Source: JBCBJX01 sp038522735
GTDB lineage: Bacteria > Pseudomonadota > Alphaproteobacteria > Caulobacterales > Parvularculaceae
Direction of reading: 5' to 3'
NCBI GenBank assembly: GCA_038522735.1
Contig: JBCBJX010000041.1
Coordinates: 1 to 24,387 of the forward strand
Length of the DNA: 24,387 nt
The translations under genes and the position numbers were made by a program. Shown piece by piece: positions 1 through 6,265 of this stretch. How positions within the stretch are numbered: the stretch's first letter is position 1; the number at the start of each line of letters is the position of its first letter. The notes below the pieces were generated by a model. That model did no database searches. It was given only the letters and a program-made list of their open reading frames with translations, and was not told the DNA's origin.

Positions 1-70
1 GGCGCGGGAAGGATCGAACTTCCGACATCTACCATGTCAAGATAGCGCTCTACCACTGAGCTACGCGCCC
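1..70 (-). tRNA. tRNA-Val(GAC), 3' end cut by window edge
   Basis: Read on the minus strand, this folds as a full cloverleaf. The acceptor 5' strand is GGGCGCG (70-64), followed by TA, a D-arm GCTC/GAGC with AGTGGTA in the loop, an anticodon stem CTATC/GGTAG around the loop TTGACAT, and a T-arm GGAAG-TTCGATC-CTTCC. The anticodon is GAC, so it decodes valine GUC/GUU codons. The last acceptor base, the discriminator and any CCA lie outside the window. It is transcribed away from the arsR-like gene at 216. No integrase or attachment-site duplication is visible next to it. Confidence 0.95.
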
Positions 71-167
71 GGCCCGGGCGGGGCGAGGGGCCCCGCACGA
101 TGCGGAGACGGGGAGGTAGCCGAACGGGGCGCGGCGTGCAAGCGCGACGCGGCCGGTTTCTCCATGA

Positions 168-223
168 TCAACCGATTGGTTGACAATTCCCGCACCACGC
201 CCCACCCTCAACCAGATGGTTGA
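168..223 (+). promoter_or_regulatory. Tandem ArsR operators and overlapping promoter
   Basis: Two inverted repeats share identical arms, TCAACC-N4-GGTTGA, at 168-183 and 208-223, 40 bp apart start to start (about four helical turns). A perfect -35 hexamer TTGACA (180-185) overlaps the right arm of the first site. The second site covers the ATG at 216 of the ArsR gene. No clear -10 box or Shine-Dalgarno is visible, so the message may start close to the ATG and be leaderless. ArsR-family repressors bind such dyads, so autoregulation is the natural inference. Confidence 0.75.
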
Positions 224-563
224 TGGTTCCGCCCCCTCTCTCGACGACGTCTTCCGCGCCCTTTCCGACCCGACGCGGCGGGGCATGATCGAGCGACTGC
301 GCGCCGGGCCGCGCACGGTCGGCGAGCTGGCGGAGCCGTTCTCGATGACCCTCGCCGGCGCGGCGAAGCATGTGGGCGTCCTCGACCGGGCGGGGCTGGT
401 CGCGCGCGAGCGCCGGGGGCGCGAGGTCCATTGCGCGCTCCGGCCGGAGCGCCTCGCCGCCGCCCATTCCTATCTTGAGCAGTATGCGGAGTTCTGGGAC
501 CGCCGCCTCGATGTACTCGCGGAGCTCCTTGAACGCGACGACGAGCGAAAGGAAACGCCATGA
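216..563 (+). CDS. ArsR-family (winged HTH) transcriptional repressor
   Basis: This is a 115-residue dimeric winged-helix regulator. The N-terminal helix carries the family signature FRALSDPTRR, followed by the HTH with SMTLAGAAKHVGVLDRAGLV as the recognition-helix region, then a wing with RRGREVHCAL. The cysteine pairs used by metal-sensing ArsR proteins are not seen; the single Cys sits in the wing. This fits the SRPBCC-linked, non-metal subgroup. The longer reading frame from TTG at 180 is less likely, because that codon lies inside the first operator and the homologous region begins near ATG 216. The stop overlaps the next gene by four bases (ATGA), so the two are translationally coupled. 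Its likely role is to repress its own operon through the two upstream dyads. The signal it senses is unknown. Confidence 0.88.
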   Translation: MVDGSAPSLDDVFRALSDPTRRGMIERLRAGPRTVGELAEPFSMTLAGAAKHVGVLDRAGLVARERRGREVHCALRPERLAAAHSYLEQYAEFWDRRLDVLAELLERDDERKETP

Positions 564-1087
564 CGACCTATGCGGAGATTACGGCCGAGGACGAGCTTGT
601 GATCGAGCGCCTGCTCCCCGGCCCCATCGAGCGGGTGTGGGACTATCTCACCGACGGCGACAAGCGCCGGGACTGGCTCGCCGGCGGGCGGACCGACCCG
701 AGCCCGGGCGGCGCGATCGTGTTTGAATTCGACCACAGCCGCCTCTCCGACAGTCCGCCGCCGGAAAAATACGCCGACCAGCAGGTCGTGACGATGACGG
801 GCGAGGTGTTGGTCTACGAGCCGCCGCACCGCCTCGCCTTCACCTGGCCGGAGAAGGACGCCCCCGATGCGCGGGTGACCATCACCCTGGCCGCCGAGGG
901 CGGGAAGGTCCGTCTCCGGCTCGTCCATTCCGGCCTCGGCGGGCCCGATTACCGCATCGGCGTCTCCGCCGGCTGGCACGGCCATCTCGACATGCTGGGG
1001 AACGCCCTCGCCGGCGACCCCCGCGGCGACTTCTGGGTCCGGCATATGGCGCTGGAAAAGACGTATAAAGAACGCCTTGGCCTGTAA
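560..1087 (+). CDS. SRPBCC (AHSA1-like) domain protein
   Basis: A 175-residue cytosolic protein of the START/Bet v1-like SRPBCC fold, Aha1 C-terminal (AHSA1) subgroup. Visible landmarks are the opening strand ELVIERLLPGPIERVWDYLTD, the WLAGG turn, the central GEVLVYEPPHRLAFTW strand-turn-strand, and the final amphipathic helix with GWHGHLDMLGN. Members form a hydrophobic cavity, and their ligands are mostly unknown. It overlaps the ArsR gene by four bases. ArsR-SRPBCC pairs are a recurrent arrangement in proteobacteria, and the SRPBCC partner is usually the only target in the operon. Its stop is five bases from the stop of the convergent cpdR gene, and both stops lie in the small palindrome GTAAG-GCG-CTTAC (1084-1096). 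The function remains unassigned. Confidence 0.85.
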   Translation: MTTYAEITAEDELVIERLLPGPIERVWDYLTDGDKRRDWLAGGRTDPSPGGAIVFEFDHSRLSDSPPPEKYADQQVVTMTGEVLVYEPPHRLAFTWPEKDAPDARVTITLAAEGGKVRLRLVHSGLGGPDYRIGVSAGWHGHLDMLGNALAGDPRGDFWVRHMALEKTYKERLGL

Positions 1088-1092
1088 GGCGC

Positions 1093-1452
1093 TTACGCCG
1101 CCACCATGCGCTCGACCTCGGCGACGAGGTCCTTCAGGTGGAAGGGTTTCGACAGCACCTTGGCGTCTTCGGGGGCGCGGTTCGCCGGGTTGAGGGCGAC
1201 GGCGGCGAAGCCCGTGATGAACATGATCTTCATGCCGGGATCGATTTCGGAGGCGCGGCGGGCGAGTTCGATGCCGTCCATCACCGGCATCACGATGTCC
1301 GTCAGCAGGAGGTCGAATTCGCGCATCTGAAGTTCGGTCAGCGCCTCGTCGCCGCGGCTTGCGTCGGCGACCTCGTGGCCCGCGCGCTCCAGGGCGTTTT
1401 TCAGGAACCGGCGCATGGACTCATCGTCCTCCGCCAACAGAATGCTCGCCAT
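1093..1452 (-). CDS. cpdR: CpdR-type single-domain response regulator
   Basis: This 119-residue protein is a lone receiver (REC) domain with no output domain. Acidic residues D9/D10, phospho-acceptor D52 in LLLTDIVMPVMDG, T80 in MFITGF, and K102 in VLSKPF form the full phosphorylation site. The run GFAAVALNP and the ending KPFHLKDLVAEVERM closely match Caulobacter CpdR. In that family the unphosphorylated form delivers substrates to the ClpXP protease and controls cell-cycle proteolysis, while phosphorylation through the CckA-ChpT relay switches it off. The ATG at 1452 is chosen because the receiver fold begins there (MASILLAEDDE) and a GAGG-type ribosome site precedes it; the upstream extension is low-complexity. 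It diverges from the amidohydrolase gene, a neighbourhood common in alphaproteobacteria. Confidence 0.92.
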   Translation of the reverse strand: MASILLAEDDESMRRFLKNALERAGHEVADASRGDEALTELQMREFDLLLTDIVMPVMDGIELARRASEIDPGMKIMFITGFAAVALNPANRAPEDAKVLSKPFHLKDLVAEVERMVAA

Positions 1453-1577
1453 AACCCTCAACTCCGGACCGCGCCGCGCCTCGCCGGCGGCGCCTCGAAA
1501 CCTTGATCGGCCCCCGGCCGACGCCGCAACATCTGCAACGCCCGTGCCCAATTCGACGCGCCGCGTCCATCGCGCTG

Positions 1578-1608
1578 TTGCACCTTGGCGCGACCCTATA
1601 TCTATTTT
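1578..1608 (+). promoter_or_regulatory. Possible promoter for the amidohydrolase gene
   Basis: The only AT-rich patch in the 217-bp divergent region holds TTGCAC (1578-1583) followed by TATCTA (1599-1604, spacer 15) or TATTTT (1603-1608, spacer 19). Neither spacing is ideal. A start here would give a leader of roughly 60 bases before ATG 1670. No TTAA-N7-TTAA (CtrA) site is seen in the interval. Confidence 0.35.
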
Positions 1609-1669
1609 CTTTCCAAACCACCCTCGGGACCGCGGTCGCGCACGGCCTCTCCCGCAACCGAAGAGCGCC

Positions 1670-2602
1670 ATGAGCGACGATCCGGCGATCCGCTTGAAGA
1701 CCCCGCGCGAGGGCGCGCGCCGGCGGGCGATCGACGTGTTCGAGCCCGTCGATCCGACGCCGGCGCTCGTGTTCGCCTCGCCCCATTCGGGACGGAACTA
1801 TCCGGAGGACCTGATAGCGGCGACCCGTCTCGATCCGACGCAGCTGCGCCGGTCGGAGGACGCCTATGTCGATCTCCTGATCGAGGAGGCCGCCCGCGCC
1901 TCGGGGACGCCGTTCCTGAAAGCGCTCTTCCCGCGCACCTATGTCGATGTGAACCGGGACGCGCGCGAGCTTGATCCCGCGATGTTCGAGGACGCCCTTC
2001 CCGCCGACGTGGACGCTCGGTCGGCGCGGGTCGCGGCGGGGCTCGGCGCCATCGCCCGCGTCGTCGCCGACGGCGATCCGATCTACACGACCAAACTCGC
2101 CTTCGCCGACGCCCGCCGCCGCCTCCAGACCTGTTACGCGCCCTATCACGCATCGCTTCAGCGGCTGATGGACCGCGCCCAGGCGCGCGCGGGCGCGGTC
2201 GTCGTCATCGACTGGCATTCGATGCCGTCCGCCGGCCTCCCGAAGCGCCGGGGCGATGCAGGAGAACCGGACATTGTCATCGGCGACCGTTTCGGCGCGT
2301 CCGCAGCGGCGCCATGCGTCGATGCGGTCGAAGCGGCGTTCGTCGGCGCCGGCTTCTCGACGGTGCGGAACGCGCCCTATGCGGGCGGCTATGTCGCCCA
2401 GACTTACGGCCGGCCGTTCTCCGGCACGCACGTGGTGCAGATCGAGATCAACCGGCGGCTTTATCTCGACGAACAGCGGGTCGCGCCGGGCCGGGGCTTC
2501 GACGCCATGCAGGCGGCCTTGTCGCGCGTCGTCCACGCGATCGCCGACCGGATCGCCGAGGCCGCGCCTGCACTCGCGATGCGCCTGTCCGCCGCCGAAT
2601 AG
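1670..2602 (+). CDS. N-formylglutamate amidohydrolase family protein
   Basis: A 310-residue soluble enzyme of the N-formylglutamate amidohydrolase (FGase) family, a zinc-dependent hydrolase related to peptidase M14-type folds. Family landmarks in order are FASPHSGRNYP near the start (metal-ligand His), RTYVDVNRDARELDP, VVIDWHSMPS (second His region), and VQIEINRRLYLDE near the C-terminus. Classical members release glutamate from N-formylglutamate in histidine breakdown (HutG). No other hut genes are present, so the true substrate could be another N-acyl amino acid. ATG 1670 is preferred over the much longer open frame from 1415 because homology starts about 25 residues later and AAGAG lies just upstream. 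It diverges from cpdR. Confidence 0.85.
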   Translation: MSDDPAIRLKTPREGARRRAIDVFEPVDPTPALVFASPHSGRNYPEDLIAATRLDPTQLRRSEDAYVDLLIEEAARASGTPFLKALFPRTYVDVNRDARELDPAMFEDALPADVDARSARVAAGLGAIARVVADGDPIYTTKLAFADARRRLQTCYAPYHASLQRLMDRAQARAGAVVVIDWHSMPSAGLPKRRGDAGEPDIVIGDRFGASAAAPCVDAVEAAFVGAGFSTVRNAPYAGGYVAQTYGRPFSGTHVVQIEINRRLYLDEQRVAPGRGFDAMQAALSRVVHAIADRIAEAAPALAMRLSAAE

Positions 2603-2675
2603 CGCCCTGTCGCTTCGCCGCGCAGTCTGCTACGCCCCCGCATCCTTTGTGCGGCCGCCCGTCCAGCGTGCGCGC

Positions 2676-2704
2676 AAAAAAAAGCCGCGGCGAGCCGCGG
2701 CTTT
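2676..2704 (-). terminator. Intrinsic terminator of the minus-strand sRNA
   Basis: A 10-bp perfect stem, AAAGCCGCGG / CCGCGGCTTT (2681-2690 and 2695-2704), has a four-base loop. On the minus strand it is followed by an uninterrupted run of eight T (2683-2676). On the plus strand the stem is followed only by GAGTTC. It therefore terminates minus-strand transcription, although both flanking protein genes are on the plus strand. Confidence 0.85.
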
Positions 2705-2752
2705 GAGTTCTAGGGAGGAAACGCCCGTAAAGGGCATGACGACGAAGTCGTC
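2676..2752 (-). ncRNA. Predicted small RNA with own promoter and terminator
   Basis: Read on the minus strand, this about 77-nt unit lies between two plus-strand genes and is not part of either. From the predicted start near 2752 it shows a 5' hairpin TGACGAC-TTC-GTCGTCA (2753-2737), a second hairpin GCCC-TTTAC-GGGC (2735-2723), an unpaired stretch containing CCTCCC (2718-2713) that could pair with Shine-Dalgarno sequences, and a terminator hairpin ending in eight T. A consensus-like promoter sits directly upstream (2759-2787). I do not recognise an Rfam family. The exposed C/U-rich motif recalls anti-SD sRNAs of alphaproteobacteria (CCUCCUCCC type), but only one short copy is present. The alternative, a 9-codon plus-strand ORF at 2736-2765, explains less. 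Confidence 0.72.
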
Positions 2753-2758
2753 ACAACA

Positions 2759-2787
2759 ACTATAGGACTGCCTCTGGTGCGGTGCAA
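2759..2787 (-). promoter_or_regulatory. Sigma70-type promoter of the sRNA
   Basis: On the minus strand, TTGCAC (2787-2782) and TATAGT (2764-2759) are separated by exactly 17 bases. Each box matches the housekeeping consensus at 4-5 of 6 positions. The expected start falls at about 2752, the first bases of the 5' hairpin. Confidence 0.75.
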
Positions 2788-2805
2788 CAAAAATATTGCA
2801 CTGCA
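2778..2805. promoter_or_regulatory. 28-bp dyad, probable operator
   Basis: The arms TGCGGTGCAA (2778-2787) and TTGCACTGCA (2796-2805) match at 9 of 10 positions around an 8-bp AT-rich spacer. The left arm contains the sRNA -35 box. The right arm offers TTGCAC in the opposite direction, toward the glycosyltransferase gene at 2835. A dimeric regulator bound here could control both directions. No regulator gene that would bind it is identifiable. Confidence 0.6.
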
Positions 2806-2834
2806 AAAATTACAGCGAATGCAGGTGATATGAG

Positions 2835-4049
2835 ATGAGCGACCGCGACGCGCCCGAGCCGGCCGTGGACGAGGAAACCCCTGTGGACCCGACGAAGCCG
2901 GGCGCCTGGAAGCGCCTCGGCGCCGGCGTGCGCCGCCTCACGAAAGCGCGCCAGAAGTTTCCGATGCCGAACCCCCAATCAGGCCTCAGGATCGTCATCG
3001 CGACGGACGCCTGGAAGCCGCAGCTGAACGGCGTCGTGCGGACACTCGACACCCTGGGGACGATCCTGACGAAATTCGGGAACGAGGTCCTCTACATCAC
3101 GCCCCGGGACTTCAACACCATCCCCATGCCGACCTATTCGGAGATCAAGCTCGCGGTGCTTCCGAACCGGAAGGTCGCGAAGATGATCAACGACTTCAAA
3201 CCGGACGCGATCCATATCGCAACGGAGGGGACCATCGGCCGGGCGGCGCGGCGCTTCTGCCTCAGGCGCGGTTATCCGTTCACCACGTCCTTCCACACTC
3301 GCTTCGCCGAATACGTTCACGAGCGCTTTAAAACGCCGGTCTCGTGGGGTTATGCAGTCCTTCGGGATTTCCACAAATACGGCGAGGCGCTGATGGTCGC
3401 GACGCCGGGAATGAAAGAGGAGCTCGAAGGTCTCGGCTTCGACAACATCAAGCTCTGGGCCCGCGGCGTCGATGTGAACGTCTTCAAGCCGGGCGACCGC
3501 AGCTTCCTCGATCACCTGCCGCGGCCGATCTTCCTTTACGTCGGCCGGCTCGCTGTGGAGAAGTCGATAGAGGATTTTCTAAAGATCGACCTTCCGGGCA
3601 CGAAGCTCCTCGTCGGCGACGGGCCGCAGACGGAGGAGCTGAAGCGTCATTATCCGGATGCGGTTTACGCCGGCCCGCAATTCGGCGACGACCTCGTCAA
3701 GCACTATGCGGCGTCCGACGTTTTCGTCTTCCCCTCGCGGACGGACACCTTCGGCCTCGTCAACGTCGAAGCCCTCGCCTGCGGCGTACCCGTCGCGGCC
3801 TATCCCGTACGCGGCCCCGCCGACATTCTGAAGGAGGCGCCGGAAGGCTGCGGCGCCCTCGACGAGGATTTGCAGGCGGCCTGTCTCAAGGCGCTGGAGA
3901 CCAAAGACGCCGAGGCCTGCCGCGCCCACGCGATGAACTTCTCCTGGGAGGCGGGGGCGCGACAGTTCATCGCCAATCTAGAAATCCCGGGCTTCGACGA
4001 GGAGTTCTGGTTGCGCTCGGCGCAGATGATCGACTGGGAGCCCATCTGA
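2835..4049 (+). CDS. GT4-family glycosyltransferase
   Basis: A 404-residue GT-B fold retaining glycosyltransferase. An N-terminal extension of about 50 charged, proline-rich residues precedes the first Rossmann strand LRIVIATDAWKPQLNGVVRT. The N-domain continues with HIATEGTIG and TTSFHTRFAEYVHER, as in plant SQD2/bacterial MgtA-like mannosyl- and sulfoquinovosyl-transferases. The C-domain holds FLYVGRLAVEKSI, LLVGDGPQ, and the nucleotide-sugar site SRTDTFGLVNVEALACGVPV with E312 as the conserved acid. It probably transfers a hexose from an NDP- or GDP-sugar to a membrane lipid or glycan on the cytoplasmic face; the substrate cannot be told from sequence. ATG 2835 has a CAGGTG ribosome site. 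The gene stands alone, so no pathway context helps. Confidence 0.85.
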   Translation: MSDRDAPEPAVDEETPVDPTKPGAWKRLGAGVRRLTKARQKFPMPNPQSGLRIVIATDAWKPQLNGVVRTLDTLGTILTKFGNEVLYITPRDFNTIPMPTYSEIKLAVLPNRKVAKMINDFKPDAIHIATEGTIGRAARRFCLRRGYPFTTSFHTRFAEYVHERFKTPVSWGYAVLRDFHKYGEALMVATPGMKEELEGLGFDNIKLWARGVDVNVFKPGDRSFLDHLPRPIFLYVGRLAVEKSIEDFLKIDLPGTKLLVGDGPQTEELKRHYPDAVYAGPQFGDDLVKHYAASDVFVFPSRTDTFGLVNVEALACGVPVAAYPVRGPADILKEAPEGCGALDEDLQAACLKALETKDAEACRAHAMNFSWEAGARQFIANLEIPGFDEEFWLRSAQMIDWEPI

Positions 4050-4117
4050 GGCGGTCGTCCTGAAACGGGACCCGCCGCCTTCAACGCCTGACCGACACGT
4101 CCCGGATCCCTTCTCCT

Positions 4118-4141
4118 AAAAGCGGTGTCCTTCGCGCTTTT
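4118..4141 (+). terminator. Weak terminator-like hairpin after the glycosyltransferase gene
   Basis: AAAAGCG (4118-4124) and CGCTTTT (4135-4141) form a 7-bp stem with a 10-base loop, 69 bases after the glycosyltransferase stop. The T-run is four bases and part of the stem, so efficiency is uncertain. Confidence 0.4.
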
Positions 4142-4255
4142 CGAGCAGAAGGCGCGTCGGTTCACGGATTTCGCGAAATCGGCATGGGAGTTGCTCACCT
4201 TCCTTACAACTGCGGAGGGGGCTCCGCCGTTTCAGTAGCGTGAGAGGAGGGTTTC

Positions 4256-4660
4256 ATGGCGAACCCGGTCGATTTGCATGTGGGTCAGCGGCTCCGCCAG
4301 CGGCGCTCGCTTCTCGGCATGACGCAACAGAAGCTGGCGCTCGCCGTCGGCATCAAGTTTCAGCAGATCCAGAAGTACGAAAGCGGCGCGAACCGCGTCT
4401 CGGCGTCCCGGCTCTTCGCCCTCGCCCAGGCGCTCGACGTTCCGGTCTCGTACTTCTTTGAGGGCGCTGCTTCGGCGTCCGGTCAGACGCCGCGCATCGC
4501 CGGCGCCGACAGCGGCCTTGCGCCGGAGGTCATGCACGAGCGCGAGACGATCGATCTCGTGCGCGCCTATTATCAGCTCCATGAAGGTCCGCGCCGGCGA
4601 ATTCTCGACCTCGTAAAAACGCTCGCCGAAGGCGACCACGCCCTGTCGCAGGCGTCCTGA
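4256..4660 (+). CDS. XRE-family regulator, PraR-like
   Basis: A 134-residue cytosolic regulator with an N-terminal HTH_3 domain at about residues 8-63. Its signature is VGQRLRQRRSLLGMTQQKLA, then the recognition helix KFQQIQKYESGANRVSASRL, ending with ALDVPVSYFFEG. The C-terminal 50 residues (ETIDLVRAYYQLHEGPRRRILDLVKTLA) form the helical tail typical of the short alphaproteobacterial XRE group that includes PraR of rhizobia and related regulators of attachment and quorum or symbiosis genes. The ATG is preceded by GAGGAGG at ideal spacing. A GC hairpin (4212-4227) sits in the presumed leader. It is flanked by unrelated genes, so its regulon cannot be inferred from position. Confidence 0.85.
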   Translation: MANPVDLHVGQRLRQRRSLLGMTQQKLALAVGIKFQQIQKYESGANRVSASRLFALAQALDVPVSYFFEGAASASGQTPRIAGADSGLAPEVMHERETIDLVRAYYQLHEGPRRRILDLVKTLAEGDHALSQAS

Positions 4661-4687
4661 GGCGATTGCTGAACGAGCTATTCAGGT

Positions 4688-4712
4688 TATCCCGCGAACA
4701 AGCCGCGGGATA
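4688..4712 (+). terminator. Hairpin after the XRE gene
   Basis: TATCCCGCG (4688-4696) and CGCGGGATA (4704-4712) pair perfectly over 9 bp around a 7-base loop, 27 bases after the XRE stop. No T-run follows, so this may be a weak terminator or an RNA-processing structure. Confidence 0.4.
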
Positions 4713-4812
4713 GCGACAGCGATGCGCCATACGGATTAGTCTAGGCGGTCGCGCATTCCGGGCGTCGCCTCCTGCAGTTGCGTTGCGGCTGCGGGGGCGG
4801 CAGTTTCCGTTC

Positions 4813-5649
4813 ATGGCCGACCGCTCTCCGGATCCCCCTTTGGACGACCTCTTCGCTGTCGCCGCAGATCTCGCGGACGTCGCGCGCGCCGAGACGCTGC
4901 CGCGGTTTCGAACTGGCGCGCCTGCGGACGACAAGAACACCGGCGGCGATTTCGACCCGGTCACGGACGCCGACCGGGAGGCCGAGCGGGCGATCCGGGT
5001 GCGGCTCGCCGACCTCCGCCCCCATGACGGCGTACTCGGTGAAGAGTTTCCCGAACTCGCCGGAACCTCCGGCTATCGCTGGGTGCTCGACCCCGTCGAC
5101 GGCACCCGGGCGTTCGTTTGCGGCTTACCAAGCTGGACGACGCTGATCGGACTTGAAAAGGACGGCCTCCCGGTGCTCGGGCTCATCGACCAGCCGTTTA
5201 CGGACGAGCGCTGGATCGGCGGCGCCGGGCGGGCGGTCTATCGGCGCGGCGACGACGAAACCGCCGTTGGAACCGTCGCCAGGGTCGATCTCCCCGAAGC
5301 GCGCGTTGCATGCACCGATCCGCGAGCGGAGGGCTATTTCTCCGCCGACGAAGCGGCCGCCTTCGCCGCTCTCGCGGCGAAAGCGCGTGTCGCCCGTTTC
5401 GGCTTCGACGCTTACGCCTTCGCCATGGTCGCCATGGGCGAACTCGACGTCGTTGTCGACGCGGGCCTCAAACCCTGGGACGCCGTCGCGCCGATCGCGC
5501 TCATCGAGGCGGCGGGCGGCGTCGTCACGGACTGGCGGGGCGAGGCGTTCGGGACGCGACCGGGCGGGCGCATCGTTGCGAGCGCGAACGCCGCCCTCCA
5601 CGCGGAGGCCCTCGCGCTCCTCTCCGCCGCGCCGGACGCCGCCGCCTGA
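4813..5649 (+). CDS. hisN: Inositol-monophosphatase family, histidinol-phosphatase (HisN)-like
   Basis: A 278-residue Mg-dependent phosphatase of the IMPase fold. Metal-site motifs are complete: GEEF (E77/E78), DPVDGTRAF (D93, D96, T98) and PWDAVAPIALIEAAGG (W222, D223). The RAF-x-G-LPSW-TLIGL continuation after the DG motif resembles HisN histidinol-phosphate phosphatases rather than SuhB, which has TNFLHG and occurs at 17827 in this window. The expected reaction is removal of phosphate from L-histidinol phosphate in histidine synthesis; related 3'-nucleotidase or inositol-phosphate activity cannot be excluded. The start is set at ATG 4813 (MADRSPD); the frame stays open to a TTG at 4783 that adds ten poorly conserved residues. 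No strong ribosome site is visible. Confidence 0.8.
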   Translation: MADRSPDPPLDDLFAVAADLADVARAETLPRFRTGAPADDKNTGGDFDPVTDADREAERAIRVRLADLRPHDGVLGEEFPELAGTSGYRWVLDPVDGTRAFVCGLPSWTTLIGLEKDGLPVLGLIDQPFTDERWIGGAGRAVYRRGDDETAVGTVARVDLPEARVACTDPRAEGYFSADEAAAFAALAAKARVARFGFDAYAFAMVAMGELDVVVDAGLKPWDAVAPIALIEAAGGVVTDWRGEAFGTRPGGRIVASANAALHAEALALLSAAPDAAA

Positions 5650-5713
5650 CCCGATCGAACCTTTTCGCGTCCTTCGGCGACCATCCTTTCGAACGAGGAC
5701 AGTGCGGGGCGAT

Positions 5714-6265
5714 GTGAGCGAGGAAAGTCGGGTCTATGACGAGCTTCTCGCGCTTCTCGCCCGCGGCGGCGACGCCCGCGCGGCCGACCGGCTGGTCGCC
5801 CGCTGGCACCCGCGGCTGATGCGCACCGCCCGCCGGCTCCTCCGCGACGACGACCTTGCTCGCGAGGCGGTGCAGGAGACCTGGGTCGGCGTTCTGAAGG
5901 GGCTGCCCCGCCTGCGCGATCCGGCGCGCTTCCCGGCCTGGACCTTCGGCGTCCTCCATCGCAAATGCGCCGACCGGATGCGCGCCGCCGTCCGGTCGCG
6001 CGCGCGGGAGACGGCGCTCACGGACGAGACGGCGGGGGCCGCTCCGCACCGGGACGAGCGGTCCCTCGCTATCGCGCAGGCCTTCCACCGCCTCGACGGC
6101 GCCCTGAAGCCGGCCGCCCTCCTCTTCTACCGCGAGGGGCTGACGGTCGCCGAAATCGCCCTCGCCGTCGGCGCCCCCGTCGGGACCGTCAAATCGCGGC
6201 TCTTCGCCGCCCGGTCGAAACTGAAAGAGATGCTGAAAGGAGAAGACGATGAGCGAGTTCGATAG
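5714..6265 (+). CDS. ECF (sigma-70 family) RNA polymerase sigma factor
   Basis: A 183-residue group 4 sigma factor. Region 2 runs from about residue 25 to 90 (ADRLVARWHPRLMRTARRLL, then DLAREAVQETWVGVLKGLPRL, then FPAWTFGVLHRKCADR). A linker of about 35 residues follows, then region 4 with LTVAEIALAVGAPVGTVKSRLFAARSKLKEML as the -35-binding helix-turn-helix. The start GTG 5714 has GCGGGG a few bases upstream; GTG 5702 is a possible alternative. Its 3' end overlaps the DUF6768 gene by 17 bases, so the two are co-translated. Adjacent membrane proteins in such pairs are usually anti-sigma factors. No ECF-type autoregulatory promoter could be recognised in the 64-bp upstream gap. Confidence 0.88.
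   Translation: MSEESRVYDELLALLARGGDARAADRLVARWHPRLMRTARRLLRDDDLAREAVQETWVGVLKGLPRLRDPARFPAWTFGVLHRKCADRMRAAVRSRARETALTDETAGAAPHRDERSLAIAQAFHRLDGALKPAALLFYREGLTVAEIALAVGAPVGTVKSRLFAARSKLKEMLKGEDDERVR

Noticed and set aside
1..70. tRNA as an integration site for a genomic island
   Set aside because: No integrase, no partial tRNA copy elsewhere in the window, and the neighbouring genes have host composition.
180..215. TTG start extending the ArsR protein by 12 residues
   Set aside because: The TTG is within the operator and -35 box, and the added residues do not belong to the conserved fold.
1084..1096. Palindrome GTAAG-GCG-CTTAC joining two convergent stops
   Set aside because: It arises naturally from two facing TAA stops with similar neighbours and is too short and T-poor to be a terminator.
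1453..1669. CtrA-type TTAA-N7-TTAA site expected near a cell-cycle gene
   Set aside because: No such pair, nor a convincing half-site, is present in the divergent region.
2736..2765. Nine-codon plus-strand ORF preceded by GGGAGG
   Set aside because: The GGGAGG is 17 bases from the ATG, and the same bases form better sRNA hairpins and a promoter on the minus strand.
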